The position numbers and the translations under genes were made by a program. Source: an uncultured Alphaproteobacteria bacterium (GTDB lineage: Bacteria > Pseudomonadota > Alphaproteobacteria > Rhodobacterales > Rhodobacteraceae). Taken from it: 64,000 bases of DNA. Location of the stretch: positions 1 through 64,000 of the forward strand of contig CACBNQ010000004.1 in NCBI GenBank assembly GCA_902540655.1, written 5' to 3'. Below the pieces are notes generated by a model. That model worked only from the letters and a program-made list of their open reading frames with translations. It made no database searches and was not told the origin of the DNA. Below are positions 20,412 through 27,401 of the stretch, piece by piece. Every line of letters starts with the position of its first letter. The first letter of the stretch is position 1.

Positions 20412-20600
20412 TTTTTTCACGCTACAGTTTTTAATAAAATCTTACAAAATAAGCGCTTCGTTTTTAAGTGTTTTTTCTGTGATTACATTTTCGATAATCG
20501 CTTTATTTTATTGAATGCGTTTGCTACGCTGAAACCAAAAGAGTTACGGAGTCGTTTCAGATTCACAAAAAATGCGATGGTAGAAAATACTTTTCAATAC
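20389..20600 (+). repeat. Direct repeat copy 1 (R1), starting at the rpsI 3' end
   Basis: About 210 bp, from the last rpsI codons to 20600, recur at 24484-24706. Two blocks are identical: ACATTTTCGATAATCGCTTTAT (22 bp, containing the dyad CGAT-A-ATCG) and a 27-bp block at about 20550-20576. The blocks between and upstream align with scattered differences. The repeat could be the left boundary of an inserted element or a shared leader/regulatory region. P1 of the NTF2-like genes starts 112 bp after it. Confidence 0.75.
20401..20465 (+). terminator. Candidate rho-independent terminator of rplM-rpsI
   Basis: CGAAGCGCT at 20401-20409, overlapping the rpsI stop codon, is perfectly complementary to AGCGCTTCG at 20452-20460, which is followed by five T. 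The loop is long (42 nt). Each arm contains the self-complementary AGCGCT, so other foldings are possible. Position and U-run support termination, but the long loop weakens it. Confidence 0.5.
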
Positions 20601-20715
20601 TCAGAAAGCAAAAGACATTGAGTTGGCTTCTGAAATGATTACTCACTTACAAGATGGCACTCTTGATGAAAAAGCTGTCGCTTCTGTACTAAAGAATATA
20701 GCGACTAATAAATGA
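20584..20715 (+). pseudogene. Short open remnant upstream of NTF2-like gene P1
   Basis: An open frame without a good start codon runs from after a TAG to a TGA that overlaps the ATG of the next gene (ATGA). The last 30 residues (from a TTG at 20623) read like a real acidic helical protein, for example LQDGTLDEKAVASVLKNI. It may be the tail of a lost gene, or a short coupled leader ORF. It overlaps the end of repeat R1. No family is recognised. Confidence 0.35.
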
Positions 20716-21038
20716 GAAGTCAGTGGGAAATTCTGAATGAGTGGGCAGAGGAACAAAACCTAGAGAAGGCAATAGAGTCCGTTCATCATGATTACATGTT
20801 TGTGACTGATTATGGATTGGGAAATCGGGAAGAGTGGATAATGCAATTAAAAACAGAGTTTAATAGTGGTACATTTGAAGCATCTGACAGAAAGTTGTTA
20901 TTAGAAAATGAAACAATACTTGTTTGGAAAGGCACGAGACATATTGATGGGACTAAATATCGTTCAACTGTTTCATCATTAATAAGAGATGGTAAGATTT
21001 GGAGAACGATGGTGAACAGAGTGCCCCAGAAAGATTAA
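20712..21038 (+). CDS. NTF2/SnoaL-like small protein, paralogue P1
   Basis: This 108-residue protein reads as an NTF2-like cone fold: N-terminal helices, then DYMFVTDYG, EEWIMQL, LLLENETILVWKG and a C-terminal SLIRDGKIWRTMVNRV. Such folds bind small ligands or act as isomerases, dehydratases or cyclases, but no catalytic residues can be assigned here. It aligns with P2 (21387-21713), P3 (27501-27863) and the broken P4 (22233-22558), which share [HE]DY.FV and G[KP].WR....NR. Its ATG overlaps the stop of an upstream remnant. Confidence 0.75.
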   Translation: MRSQWEILNEWAEEQNLEKAIESVHHDYMFVTDYGLGNREEWIMQLKTEFNSGTFEASDRKLLLENETILVWKGTRHIDGTKYRSTVSSLIRDGKIWRTMVNRVPQKD

Positions 21039-21072
21039 TAACATCTAAAAACACACTGTAGTTAAAGTACAG

Positions 21073-21363
21073 TTATCTTTCTTTGTTTAAAAAAACATGC
21101 TTTATAACCATGTCTCCTGACAATCTGAAATTCTCCTTAACAAGATATTTTAGTTTGCCTGATGTACGACTTTCAGCAAGACTGCGCGCTTCTTCGTTGG
21201 GATAAACTGAAACGCCCACACAGCTTGTTTCAGTGGTTTTAATCATCAACAGCATTTCAGCATCGGGGTACAGATTTGGACTGTCTCTTTCGTACGTTTC
21301 CAGAAAATCTTTCATAGCCTCTTTTGTTTCAAAATCCATCGATACAACGTTAGTAGGTGTCAT
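21073..21363 (-). CDS. Hypothetical protein, possible ferredoxin-like alpha/beta barrel
   Basis: The 96-residue protein begins MTPTNVVSMDFETKEAM and alternates strand- and helix-like stretches. VVSMDFETKEAMKDFLETY and LLMIKTTETSCVGVSVYP are compatible with a dimeric alpha/beta-barrel (monooxygenase-like or NIPSNAP-like) fold. I do not recognise the family. It lies 23 bases downstream of P2 on the same strand and probably shares its transcript. Its 3' end faces P1 across 34 bp. Confidence 0.6.
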   Translation of the reverse strand: MTPTNVVSMDFETKEAMKDFLETYERDSPNLYPDAEMLLMIKTTETSCVGVSVYPNEEARSLAESRTSGKLKYLVKENFRLSGDMVIKHVFLNKER

Positions 21364-21386
21364 TCTTAAATTTCCTTTTTTCTTAC

Positions 21387-21713
21387 TTATTCTTCGATAG
21401 GAACTCTATTAATTATAGTTCTCCATGGTTTCCCATCTCTAAAGTGTGTTGTATTTATTGATAGGATCAACTGTCCCTCGCGAACAAACGTTTGTTCAAA
21501 CACAACAAGGTGCTCATTCTCTAATAGACATTTAGCATTATTGTGTAGGGTGACGGTACCGTCACGAAAGTTTTTTTCAGTCATGTTAAGCCAATCGTCT
21601 TTAGTTAGCATTTCAAAATCTGCAACAAATATATAATCAGGGTGTATCCATTCCTTAATAGCATTCAGATCCTTGTTACGCATATTTTTAAATATTGTAT
21701 CAAAATAAGTCAT
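21387..21713 (-). CDS. NTF2/SnoaL-like small protein, paralogue P2
   Basis: I place the start at the ATG at 21713 (108 residues, the same length as P1), because AAGGA lies seven bases upstream. A TTG at 21740 would add nine residues. Key segments are HPDYIFVADFE, LLENEHLVVFEQ and HFRDGKPWRTIINRVP, which align with P1 and P3. The role is unknown; the fold usually binds small hydrophobic ligands. It is the first gene of a minus-strand pair with the 96-residue hypothetical and diverges from the THTFHS-family gene across a gap that carries the shared 30-bp motif. Confidence 0.75.
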   Translation of the reverse strand: MTYFDTIFKNMRNKDLNAIKEWIHPDYIFVADFEMLTKDDWLNMTEKNFRDGTVTLHNNAKCLLENEHLVVFEQTFVREGQLILSINTTHFRDGKPWRTIINRVPIEE

Positions 21714-21759
21714 GAAATGTCCTTCAACTTTACAAAACAAAATATTTTATTAACGTTCA

Positions 21760-21789
21760 TTTTATCAAAAAGTTCAAATATTGTATGTT
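21760..21789 (+). repeat. Shared 30-bp intergenic motif, copy 1
   Basis: This segment matches 27402-27431 at 25 of 30 positions; the core AAAGTTCAAATRTTGT is nearly invariant. Both copies lie in gaps between divergent accessory genes, in each case one NTF2-like gene and one barrel-like gene. A shared promoter or operator is the simplest reading. The regulator is unknown. Confidence 0.5.
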
Positions 21790-21823
21790 AAAACCGCTTT
21801 AATGTATTCAGGAGTAGTTAAAA

Positions 21824-22240
21824 ATGAATAAAAAAAAACTAAAGCTTAAGCACTATATCGCGACACACACGTTTCATTCTGCAAAGGTAAGAAAAGAGTT
21901 TCGAGAAGTAAATAGTCACCGAAAAAAGAATTCAGATTGGTTCGGGAATGAAAGTAACGAATTAAAACAAAGCTTCTTTAAGCTCTTAAAAGACAGAGCA
22001 CTAGTCGAGGGAGACTTTAATAGCAACTTTGAGGTATCAGATTATGCGCTGCTTTACCAAATGTTTTATGGACGTGGAGATTTCTTTTTCTGCCATTGGT
22101 TTGCGGTAGATGAGCAAACTATAATTGACAGACTCTCTTCTAATGGTGGTGATCAGTTTTTTGCAACGATGGCAACTCAAATTGACGCTCCAAGAGTAAA
22201 CGTCCAAGTGATGCATTCTTATTTGGAAAAACTCAAGTAA
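21824..22240 (+). CDS. Unnamed THTFHS...CHW family protein, long form
   Basis: This 138-residue protein contains KHYIATHTFHS near the N-terminus and FFFCHWFAVDEQTI near residue 88. The same two signatures occur in the protein at 25811-26137 (KHFICTHTFHS, FWFCHWIAESENQI). The long form carries about 40 extra residues between the motifs. The conserved His and Cys-His-Trp could form a ligand or metal site. The overall pattern fits a dimeric alpha/beta barrel, but I do not recognise a named family. It diverges from P2, and its 3' end overlaps the decayed P4 gene. Confidence 0.65.
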   Translation: MNKKKLKLKHYIATHTFHSAKVRKEFREVNSHRKKNSDWFGNESNELKQSFFKLLKDRALVEGDFNSNFEVSDYALLYQMFYGRGDFFFCHWFAVDEQTIIDRLSSNGGDQFFATMATQIDAPRVNVQVMHSYLEKLK

Positions 22241-22558
22241 ATATTAGCCCTTTTAAAATTTCAACTGCATTGCTCATTTCTCTCCAAATTTTTTCGTCTT
22301 TCTACATTTGAACTTGAATAACTCGATAGCTTTTTTCATGAACTTTAATGTTGTAGCTATATGTCATCATATCTTTGTCTTCATACAAAATTGTGGATTA
22401 ATAATAGTGATTTTTCTTGTAAATTCTTTTCTCATGAACTCTACATGTTCATCTCTATTTACAGGTGTATTATCTTTTAAATAGAGGTAATCAGCATGAA
22501 ATATATTATCTAAATTAGGGATTTGACCTTTTTCAATAGAGGTATTAGTTTGTATCAA
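22233..22558 (-). pseudogene. Decayed NTF2-like gene, paralogue P4
   Basis: From 22558 to about 22385 the frame encodes FHADYLYLKDNTPVNRDE and continues to INPQF, matching P1-P3. A frameshift near 22385 moves the similarity to another frame (LYEDKDMMTYSYN...RVIQVQM). A TAG at 22302-22304 interrupts it before KDEKIWREMSNA, the family's C-terminal signature. The beginning has only a TTG and no convincing ribosome binding site. The frameshift plus stop make it non-functional. It lies just after the recombinase remnant on the same strand. Confidence 0.7.
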
Positions 22559-22580
22559 CAGTTCATATTTCTCTCTAATA

Positions 22581-22892
22581 TCAAGCTACCTTCTCTAAAT
22601 TTCTACACACACTATTTCTGCATATGTTCATCGCTTTAGCAACTTTAGAAACAGACTTTAGTTCTGCGTAGAGCTTTTGAATCTCTGTTCTACCAATAGT
22701 CGCTTGTTTGAACTTATGAGCATTGCGTAATCTAGCTCTAGCAATACCTTCTTCTTATCCACTTCTTATTATCTTTCTCTCGAACTCAGCAAACGTACCA
22801 AGAATTTGAAGTAGCAGTTTATCTAAAACATTGTCACTAGAGACATCGAACTAAAGCTTCTCAGAAAGAAAAGGATGCTTGCGCCTTTCTAT
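22581..22892 (-). pseudogene. Serine recombinase (resolvase/invertase family) remnant
   Basis: The minus-strand frame gives HPFLSEKL-stop-FDVSSDNVLDKLL, then LQILGTFAEFERKIIR, a stop (TAA at 22755-22757) and EEGIARARLRN, ending with a helix-turn-helix-like KVAKAMNICRNSVCRNLEK. AEFER, the E-helix and the C-terminal HTH are typical of Tn3-resolvase/DNA-invertase recombinases. The N-terminal catalytic serine domain is missing upstream of a third stop near 22893. Two internal stops show it is dead. It sits between the two direct repeats, so it may be the former mobility gene of this region. Confidence 0.75.
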
Positions 22893-22919
22893 TTAATCTT
22901 AATCACGATTGTTTCTTAG

Positions 22920-23054
22920 TCTAATGATACGTTTACTCAATTTGCTTGTCATAGTGCTTGTAAAAGTTCTAAAGATTTTGAAAATTGGACAAAATCTGAT
23001 TCTTTCAGGCTGGCTCATAAAAATGCAATGCTTGAAGAAATTACAAAAATTTAG
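22920..23054 (+). pseudogene. Remnant of an antibiotic-biosynthesis-monooxygenase-like domain
   Basis: This 44-codon stretch, bounded by stops and without a start, reads FTQFACHSACKSSKDFENW and then TKSDSFRLAHKNA. The pattern of a strand, a Trp-containing helix and F..AH is typical of ABM/DUF-type dimeric alpha/beta barrels. It is a fragment only. A longer frame on the same strand (22909-23208) is leucine/lysine-rich and is probably a shadow. Confidence 0.4.
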
Positions 23055-23196
23055 ATACAGAGGAAATAAAAAAGGTTTGAAAGGAGTATCTTTCTCGACA
23101 GGTGTCTTGATCCTGTTAATACTGACTCAAAAGAGATATGTTATTACTGAAAAGATATTGGGTATTATAGATATCAAAAATATTTTTCCTAATAAA

Positions 23197-24048
23197 CTAT
23201 TTGGATAAGACTAGGCTTTTATTTATCAAAAGTAACTCTCCTAAGGAATCCGACGGAACCAAAACACTTTCAACTAAATTTTTTTTTAATTCTTTAATAT
23301 TTGTTTTTGTAATCCTTTTGCTAGCTTGTACGATTGTGTTTCCTCTAATAATTATGTCTTCCAAGCAAAGATCTCCAATTAGCTCTAAAGAAACTTTTTT
23401 CAACTGTGCTGATACCGCTTTTTTTTGTTTTACAAAATGACTTTCAGAGAGTATTTCCAATATCACTTTTTCATCACTTGTTCCATGATACTCCAAATAA
23501 ATAACCTGAACATTTTTTAAATGACGCTTAATTGAATTTAAAATATCTATCTCACAGCCCTCAGTGTCTATCTTTAAAATGTCTATTCTTTTTTCTAGAT
23601 TTTTTGACTCAAGGAATTTTCCTAGGTTTATCAAGTCAACTAACTCATATTTGTCTGATTTAGTCCAATCTTTAAAAATGGAGTTCCTGCCACCACTTTC
23701 TGAGTCAAGAAAGATTTTTGCTTTGGTATCTTTAAAATATGCTCCCTTCTTTATTCTTGTAATATTTTTAAAAGCCTCCGTGTTTTTTTGAAGCCATCTG
23801 AAGTTCATTTCGGTTGGCTCAAAAGAAAATATTCTTGCTTTGGGGTAATTGATAGCGAAAAACATACTTGTAGCACCTAAGTTTGCACCCACATCCATAA
23901 TCAATTTTGGGTTGAAGTTTTCTACTACAGGATAAGTATAACCTAAAAGCATTTTTTTGAAGCTTTCTGTTTGTCTTTTTCCATTGATGGGATAATAAAA
24001 ATTATAATTTACGTTATTTTTACTAAATTTTATTTTGTTCACAAGCAT
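23197..24048 (-). CDS. FkbM family SAM-dependent methyltransferase
   Basis: The protein has the FkbM core: LIMDVGANLGATSMFFAI for SAM binding, IFSFEPTEMNFRWLQKN after it, and RIDILKIDTEGCEIDIL. Such enzymes O-methylate sugars, lipids or polyketides and often sit in surface-polysaccharide or island regions. I use the ATG at 24048 (283 residues), which has GAGG about seven bases upstream; a TTG at 24156 would add 36 unrelated residues. It lies inside the repeat-bounded segment, alone on its strand, with long non-coding DNA upstream. The substrate is unknown. Confidence 0.85.
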   Translation of the reverse strand: MLVNKIKFSKNNVNYNFYYPINGKRQTESFKKMLLGYTYPVVENFNPKLIMDVGANLGATSMFFAINYPKARIFSFEPTEMNFRWLQKNTEAFKNITRIKKGAYFKDTKAKIFLDSESGGRNSIFKDWTKSDKYELVDLINLGKFLESKNLEKRIDILKIDTEGCEIDILNSIKRHLKNVQVIYLEYHGTSDEKVILEILSESHFVKQKKAVSAQLKKVSLELIGDLCLEDIIIRGNTIVQASKRITKTNIKELKKNLVESVLVPSDSLGELLLINKSLVLSK

Positions 24049-24880
24049 AGTAACCTCGAGTTTTAGCTTATATATAATTGTTGTCAATTGCTCCTTCGCA
24101 GAAAAAGGGTGCATAAAATATCTACCGGCTGTTGCTAAACAAGTATATGAGTACAAGTTAGTATTTTTGGTAAAAAGAAAGCTAGAAATACAGAGTATGA
24201 AAAAGGTGCTCTAATCTACATGCTGATGGTTTAAATGCTGAGGTTTATGAATGGATAAACAAAGATTGCACATATATGTCGGTAGATATATTAAAAATTC
24301 TAAGGGGTATTTGAAAAAAATTTTTATTTGTGTATTTGTTTCGAGTAATAGAAACTTACAATGTAGTTAATGTCAGATAAAGCAGGTATTTCTTAAAAGT
24401 GAAAACCCATAGGATTTCGCAAAAGTCTGTCAAGACACAATGCACGTTTTAAAATCGTCCTTAAAATAATAATGAAATCAATAATTTTCAGTCGTTTCAA
24501 TTTCTGATCACTGATTTCTTCAAGCTGCAGTTTTATTATAATCAATATTAAACTACACTTAGTCGTATTTAAGTGCTTTTTTTTTGTGGGTCACATTTTC
24601 GATAATCGCTTTATCTTATTGAGGTCTTTTGTTACGATGAGCTACTAATAAATTACAGAGTCGTTTCAGATTCACAAAAAATGCAATGGTAGGAAATACA
24701 TTTGAATTAGCATAAGTAATTTTATTCAATTTGTATTCAAGTTTTTCTGAAGATTTGCATTCTGTAATTACTGATTTTTTTTGTTTGTTTGGGCGCTGAT
24801 GGTAACGGGGTATCTTTCTGGCTCATTCTAAGCCCAACCAATTATCTTATTATTAAAAATTTTTTTTGAGAGGATGAAAG
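24049..24880. other. Long non-coding stretch upstream of the FkbM gene and before the small-ORF/cupin genes
   Basis: These 830 bases hold no convincing gene. A short open fragment around 24218-24315 (EVYEWINKDC...ILKILRGI) has no start and no recognised family. Direct repeat R2 occupies 24484-24706. After it, TTGGGC at 24789-24794 and GCCCAA at 24832-24837 could pair across 37 nt, and a T-run follows at 24861; this may be a leader structure, but support is weak. The low gene density contrasts with the tight packing elsewhere and fits a decaying insertion. Confidence 0.5.
24484..24706 (+). repeat. Direct repeat copy 2 (R2)
   Basis: It aligns with 20389-20600 over its length, including the 22-bp and 27-bp identical blocks. 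Its first part (TTTTCAG...CACTGATTTCTTCAAGCTGCAG) resembles the rpsI end plus downstream sequence in R1, but it no longer encodes S9. It therefore looks like a diverged duplicate of the rpsI 3' boundary. The next plus-strand gene starts 175 bp downstream. Confidence 0.75.
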
Positions 24881-25048
24881 ATGGAGAAAGCATATAAAGA
24901 AAAATTTATGAGTGAAATTTGGAAAAAATATAATGCTTCAAAAGATGTTGAGTTTTTAGCGAAAGCTTGCGAACAGGCTCCTTTTTTTGGACAAAAAGAA
25001 ATGGCACTTGAGATTGCTCGAATATTAAGATTGGTAAAGGAAAGTTAA
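24881..25048 (+). CDS. Small hypothetical protein (55 residues)
   Basis: ATG follows GAGAGG with good spacing. The product starts MEKAYKEKFMSEIWKKY and ends RILRLVKES; it is charged and predicted largely helical, with a central CEQAPFFGQKE loop. No family is recognised. It precedes the cupin gene by 51 bases on the same strand. The regular amphipathic pattern and the ribosome binding site argue that it is translated, but length alone gives weak support. Confidence 0.5.
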   Translation: MEKAYKEKFMSEIWKKYNASKDVEFLAKACEQAPFFGQKEMALEIARILRLVKES

Positions 25049-25099
25049 TAAGTAACATATCTGAGAGCACGGTTAAAAGTGCAATTGAAAGGGGAAAAA

Positions 25100-25528
25100 A
25101 TGATTGATGATAAGGTAAGGCTCGTAAAACCTGGTAAAACTTATTTTGGGGCACAAGGTGTGGCGTACGGATCAGGTGCGTCAAGAAAAACTGCTGGATC
25201 AGAAAAAATTTGCATGAATATTTTACCTATGCCTTCAGGGGTGCATCCTGTGCCTCACGTGCATAAGGATATTGAAACAATTGCCTATTTACTTGAGGGA
25301 GAGTGCTCAGTCTTTCACGGGGAAAATTTAGAAAACGAAACGGTAGTTAAAAAGGGAGAACAAATATTTATTCCAGGTAATGTGCCTCATACACCGTTTA
25401 ATCGTAGTGATAAAGAGTGTATATGGATAGTTGTTCATTCATCAGGTGATGATCAAGATGAATTAATTGCTATGCCTGAGCTTGAAAATGTTCTCTCAAA
25501 AATCAAAGGGAATAATAATAAAAAATGA
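25100..25528 (+). CDS. Cupin domain protein
   Basis: This 142-residue single cupin barrel has motif 1 HPVPHVHKDIETIAYLLEGE and motif 2 GEQIFIPGNVPHTPFN. Its histidines and glutamate can bind a metal, giving possible dioxygenase, isomerase or binding functions. I chose the ATG at 25100, with AAAGGGG about seven bases upstream, over a GTG at 25079. Its stop overlaps the start of the next gene (ATGA), so the two are translationally coupled. The substrate is unknown. Confidence 0.85.
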   Translation: MIDDKVRLVKPGKTYFGAQGVAYGSGASRKTAGSEKICMNILPMPSGVHPVPHVHKDIETIAYLLEGECSVFHGENLENETVVKKGEQIFIPGNVPHTPFNRSDKECIWIVVHSSGDDQDELIAMPELENVLSKIKGNNNKK

Positions 25529-25818
25529 AATGGGTGATCGTTTTCTATCAAATCATTGTTGCGCTGCCTGAAGGAGAAATTGTGTTCTCAGGATTAAATT
25601 TGGGAAATAAATTTGTAAAAACTGAGTTAAATCTTTCATACTCCTATGAATCAAAAAATGAGTGTGAAAAGAAATTAGTTTTATTTAAAGGAAAAAATAA
25701 AATTAGCTCAGTAGATACCTTTTATTCAAAAAGTGCAAAAATAGTAACAGGCCGTGAACCTCTAAGTGATAACAAAAGAGTGGTTGTAAATGCCTTCCAA
25801 TGCATGCAAGTTAACTAA
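25525..25818 (+). CDS. Hypothetical protein coupled to the cupin gene
   Basis: The 97-residue product starts MKWVIVFYQIIVALPEGEIV and has a hydrophobic N-terminus that might be a weak signal sequence, followed by a charged region with CEKKLVLFKGKNK and a C-terminal AFQCMQVN. I do not recognise the family. The ATG overlaps the cupin stop (ATGA), so co-translation is likely. Its 3' end overlaps the convergent THTFHS-family gene by eight bases. Confidence 0.55.
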   Translation: MKWVIVFYQIIVALPEGEIVFSGLNLGNKFVKTELNLSYSYESKNECEKKLVLFKGKNKISSVDTFYSKSAKIVTGREPLSDNKRVVVNAFQCMQVN

Positions 25819-26137
25819 TTTTTGTATTACCGATTACATTGTAGAGCTTTTTGTCTGGTTCCTCCACAGTTGCATAAACTTTCATTTCTTGTGGCATAGT
25901 AAGAAATAGTTTATCGGGTCCTATAGCTTCAAGTTTTTCGTGGATTTGATTTTCACTTTCAGCGATCCAATGACAAAACCAAAAATCTTGAACTCCTAAC
26001 CAATGCTGGATGCATTTTACTTTCTCTCCCTCAACTGATGCAAACCATTCACTAGAGGTGATATCTTTATTATCTTCAAAATACGCCCTTTTTGTTTCCT
26101 CTGAATGAAATGTGTGTGTGCAAATAAAATGTTTCAT
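25811..26137 (-). CDS. Unnamed THTFHS...CHW family protein, short form
   Basis: The 108 residues contain KHFICTHTFHS at the N-terminus, SSEWFASVEGEKVKCIQHW, and FWFCHWIAESENQI, followed by a C-terminal part with LFLTMPQEMKVYA. It is a clear paralogue of 21824-22240 without the roughly 40-residue insertion. Repeated His, Cys and Trp suggest a ligand site, and the layout fits a dimeric alpha/beta barrel. The function is unknown. It is transcribed away from the acetyltransferase gene across a 332-bp gap. Confidence 0.7.
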   Translation of the reverse strand: MKHFICTHTFHSEETKRAYFEDNKDITSSEWFASVEGEKVKCIQHWLGVQDFWFCHWIAESENQIHEKLEAIGPDKLFLTMPQEMKVYATVEEPDKKLYNVIGNTKIS

Positions 26138-26238
26138 TTTAAAACTCTCTAAATATTTACTGAGATTTCATGATGTCCGTCATTATAAGCGATAAAATTA
26201 AATCATTCTAAAAAAATATACAGAAACTATAAAGTTAT

Positions 26239-26280
26239 GGTTTGTTGGCAATGGCTAGAAGTGTCAATAACCAACAAACC
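26239..26280. other. 10-bp perfect inverted repeat in a 332-bp intergenic gap
   Basis: GGTTTGTTGG (26239-26248) pairs perfectly with CCAACAAACC (26271-26280) across 22 nt. It lies in the gap (26138-26469) between the divergent THTFHS short-form gene and the acetyltransferase gene; nothing else was found there. No U-run follows on either strand, so it is not a standard terminator. A regulatory hairpin, a small RNA or a transposon relic are all possible. Confidence 0.45.
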
Positions 26281-26469
26281 TGTTTGATAACAGTAGAAGT
26301 TACTTACTCCTTACCGAATAGATGCTTAAAGAAGATATCATTGAGACTTATTACCGCGCTCTGCACTGAAACTGATTATAGTTTGCCACATAAGATGTTT
26401 AAGTTACAAAACAACTTCTAAAGCCCAGTTTGAGTTTTTGTTTAAGATCCTAGACATAGGTGATGCTAT

Positions 26470-26982
26470 ATGAGATGTTTTTTTATGCTGCTCCAAACTG
26501 ACCGACTTATCATCGAACACTTTAAAGATAGTGATATTTCCGATTGGGCTAAAATAGAGAGTGATGCAAACGTCAGACGCTTTGTCGATGGAAAAATACT
26601 TTCCTTTGAAGAAGCAAGGAAATATGTAGAAATGAATATTCGACAGTATTTGAAAATTGGCTATGGGAGATACGCTGTTCGATTGAAAGAAAGGGGAAAT
26701 CTTATTGGTATGTGTGGCTTTTTAAAAGAGAATTATGGGATTGATTTTGGTTACCGCTATTCGAAGATTAGTTGGGGCAAGGGGTTAGGATTTGAAGCTG
26801 CAAAAGTAGTGCTAAATTATGGTTTTTCAGAATTAGGTTTAAAGAAAGTTATTGGACTAACTGCGGAGGAGAATCATGGTTCAATCAAAATTCTTGAAAA
26901 ATTAGGTTTTAAGTTACAAGAGAAACTTCTATTTAATAATACAAAAGCATTCAAATATCAGTATACAAAAGATTCATGGTAA
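26470..26982 (+). CDS. GNAT family N-acetyltransferase (RimJ/RimL-like)
   Basis: The 170 residues show the GNAT pattern: LLQTDRLIIEHFKDSDISDW at the N-terminus, NLIGMCGFL, the acetyl-CoA loop SWGKGLGFEAA, and ENHGSIKILEKLGFKL. Close relatives acetylate ribosomal protein N-termini or small molecules. The annotated ATG could instead be the one at 26485 (MLLQTDRL), which matches the usual N-terminus better. It stands alone on its strand and overlaps the next minus-strand gene end to end by nine bases. Confidence 0.85.
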   Translation: MRCFFMLLQTDRLIIEHFKDSDISDWAKIESDANVRRFVDGKILSFEEARKYVEMNIRQYLKIGYGRYAVRLKERGNLIGMCGFLKENYGIDFGYRYSKISWGKGLGFEAAKVVLNYGFSELGLKKVIGLTAEENHGSIKILEKLGFKLQEKLLFNNTKAFKYQYTKDSW

Positions 26983-27363
26983 TTTGTTAAAGCCGTCCAT
27001 ATATTTATGGAACTTGGCTCCCATTGGGGCAAGTAAATCAATTAAATCTTGATTTACGTCACCGCCCACAATCCAATTAGTGGGCTCAAATCTTTCACCC
27101 CACTCTTGAGCGATTGGACTAGCTAGTAGGTTTTCTGCCCTTTGTTTTGCTCCGTTGCTATCTGAAAATGATTCAATTAAAGTTGCTTCTTTTCCATCTG
27201 CTGATACAAACCACTCAAAACTGAGTGTTTTCTTCTCCTTCAAATCTTTTGTGTATTTTACTGAACGGGTTTTTATCCACTTGGCAGCTTCATCGACATC
27301 ACATTTTATGTTCATTTGTAGGACATAATAAACACGGTCCGTTTTTGTATTTAAATCAGCCAT
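26974..27363 (-). CDS. ABM-like dimeric alpha/beta-barrel protein
   Basis: The 129-residue protein reads YYVLQMNIKCDVDEAAKWI, TLSFEWFVSADGKEATLIE, FSDSNGAKQRAENLLASPI and ends KFHKYMDGFNKLP. Strand/helix order and the ESFSDSNGA-type stretch resemble the antibiotic-biosynthesis-monooxygenase superfamily, which includes quinol monooxygenases. No catalytic residue is certain. It diverges from NTF2-like P3 across a gap containing the second 30-bp motif copy. Confidence 0.65.
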   Translation of the reverse strand: MADLNTKTDRVYYVLQMNIKCDVDEAAKWIKTRSVKYTKDLKEKKTLSFEWFVSADGKEATLIESFSDSNGAKQRAENLLASPIAQEWGERFEPTNWIVGGDVNQDLIDLLAPMGAKFHKYMDGFNKLP

Positions 27364-27401
27364 TCTCTTTCCTCTATAAATCTTTACACAATATATTCAG
27401 A

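Noticed and set aside
22909-23208. Open frame of 99 codons rich in Leu and Lys
   Set aside because: It overlaps an ABM-like fragment in another frame, has no recognisable domain and a biased composition; it is probably a shadow frame in decaying DNA.
24789-24837. TTGGGC/GCCCAA pairing as a terminator or riboswitch
   Set aside because: The arms are six bases with a 37-nt loop and no adjacent U-run; chance pairing is likely.
24760-24845. tRNA-like sequence ending in CCAACCA
   Set aside because: No T-loop consensus or cloverleaf pairing could be formed.
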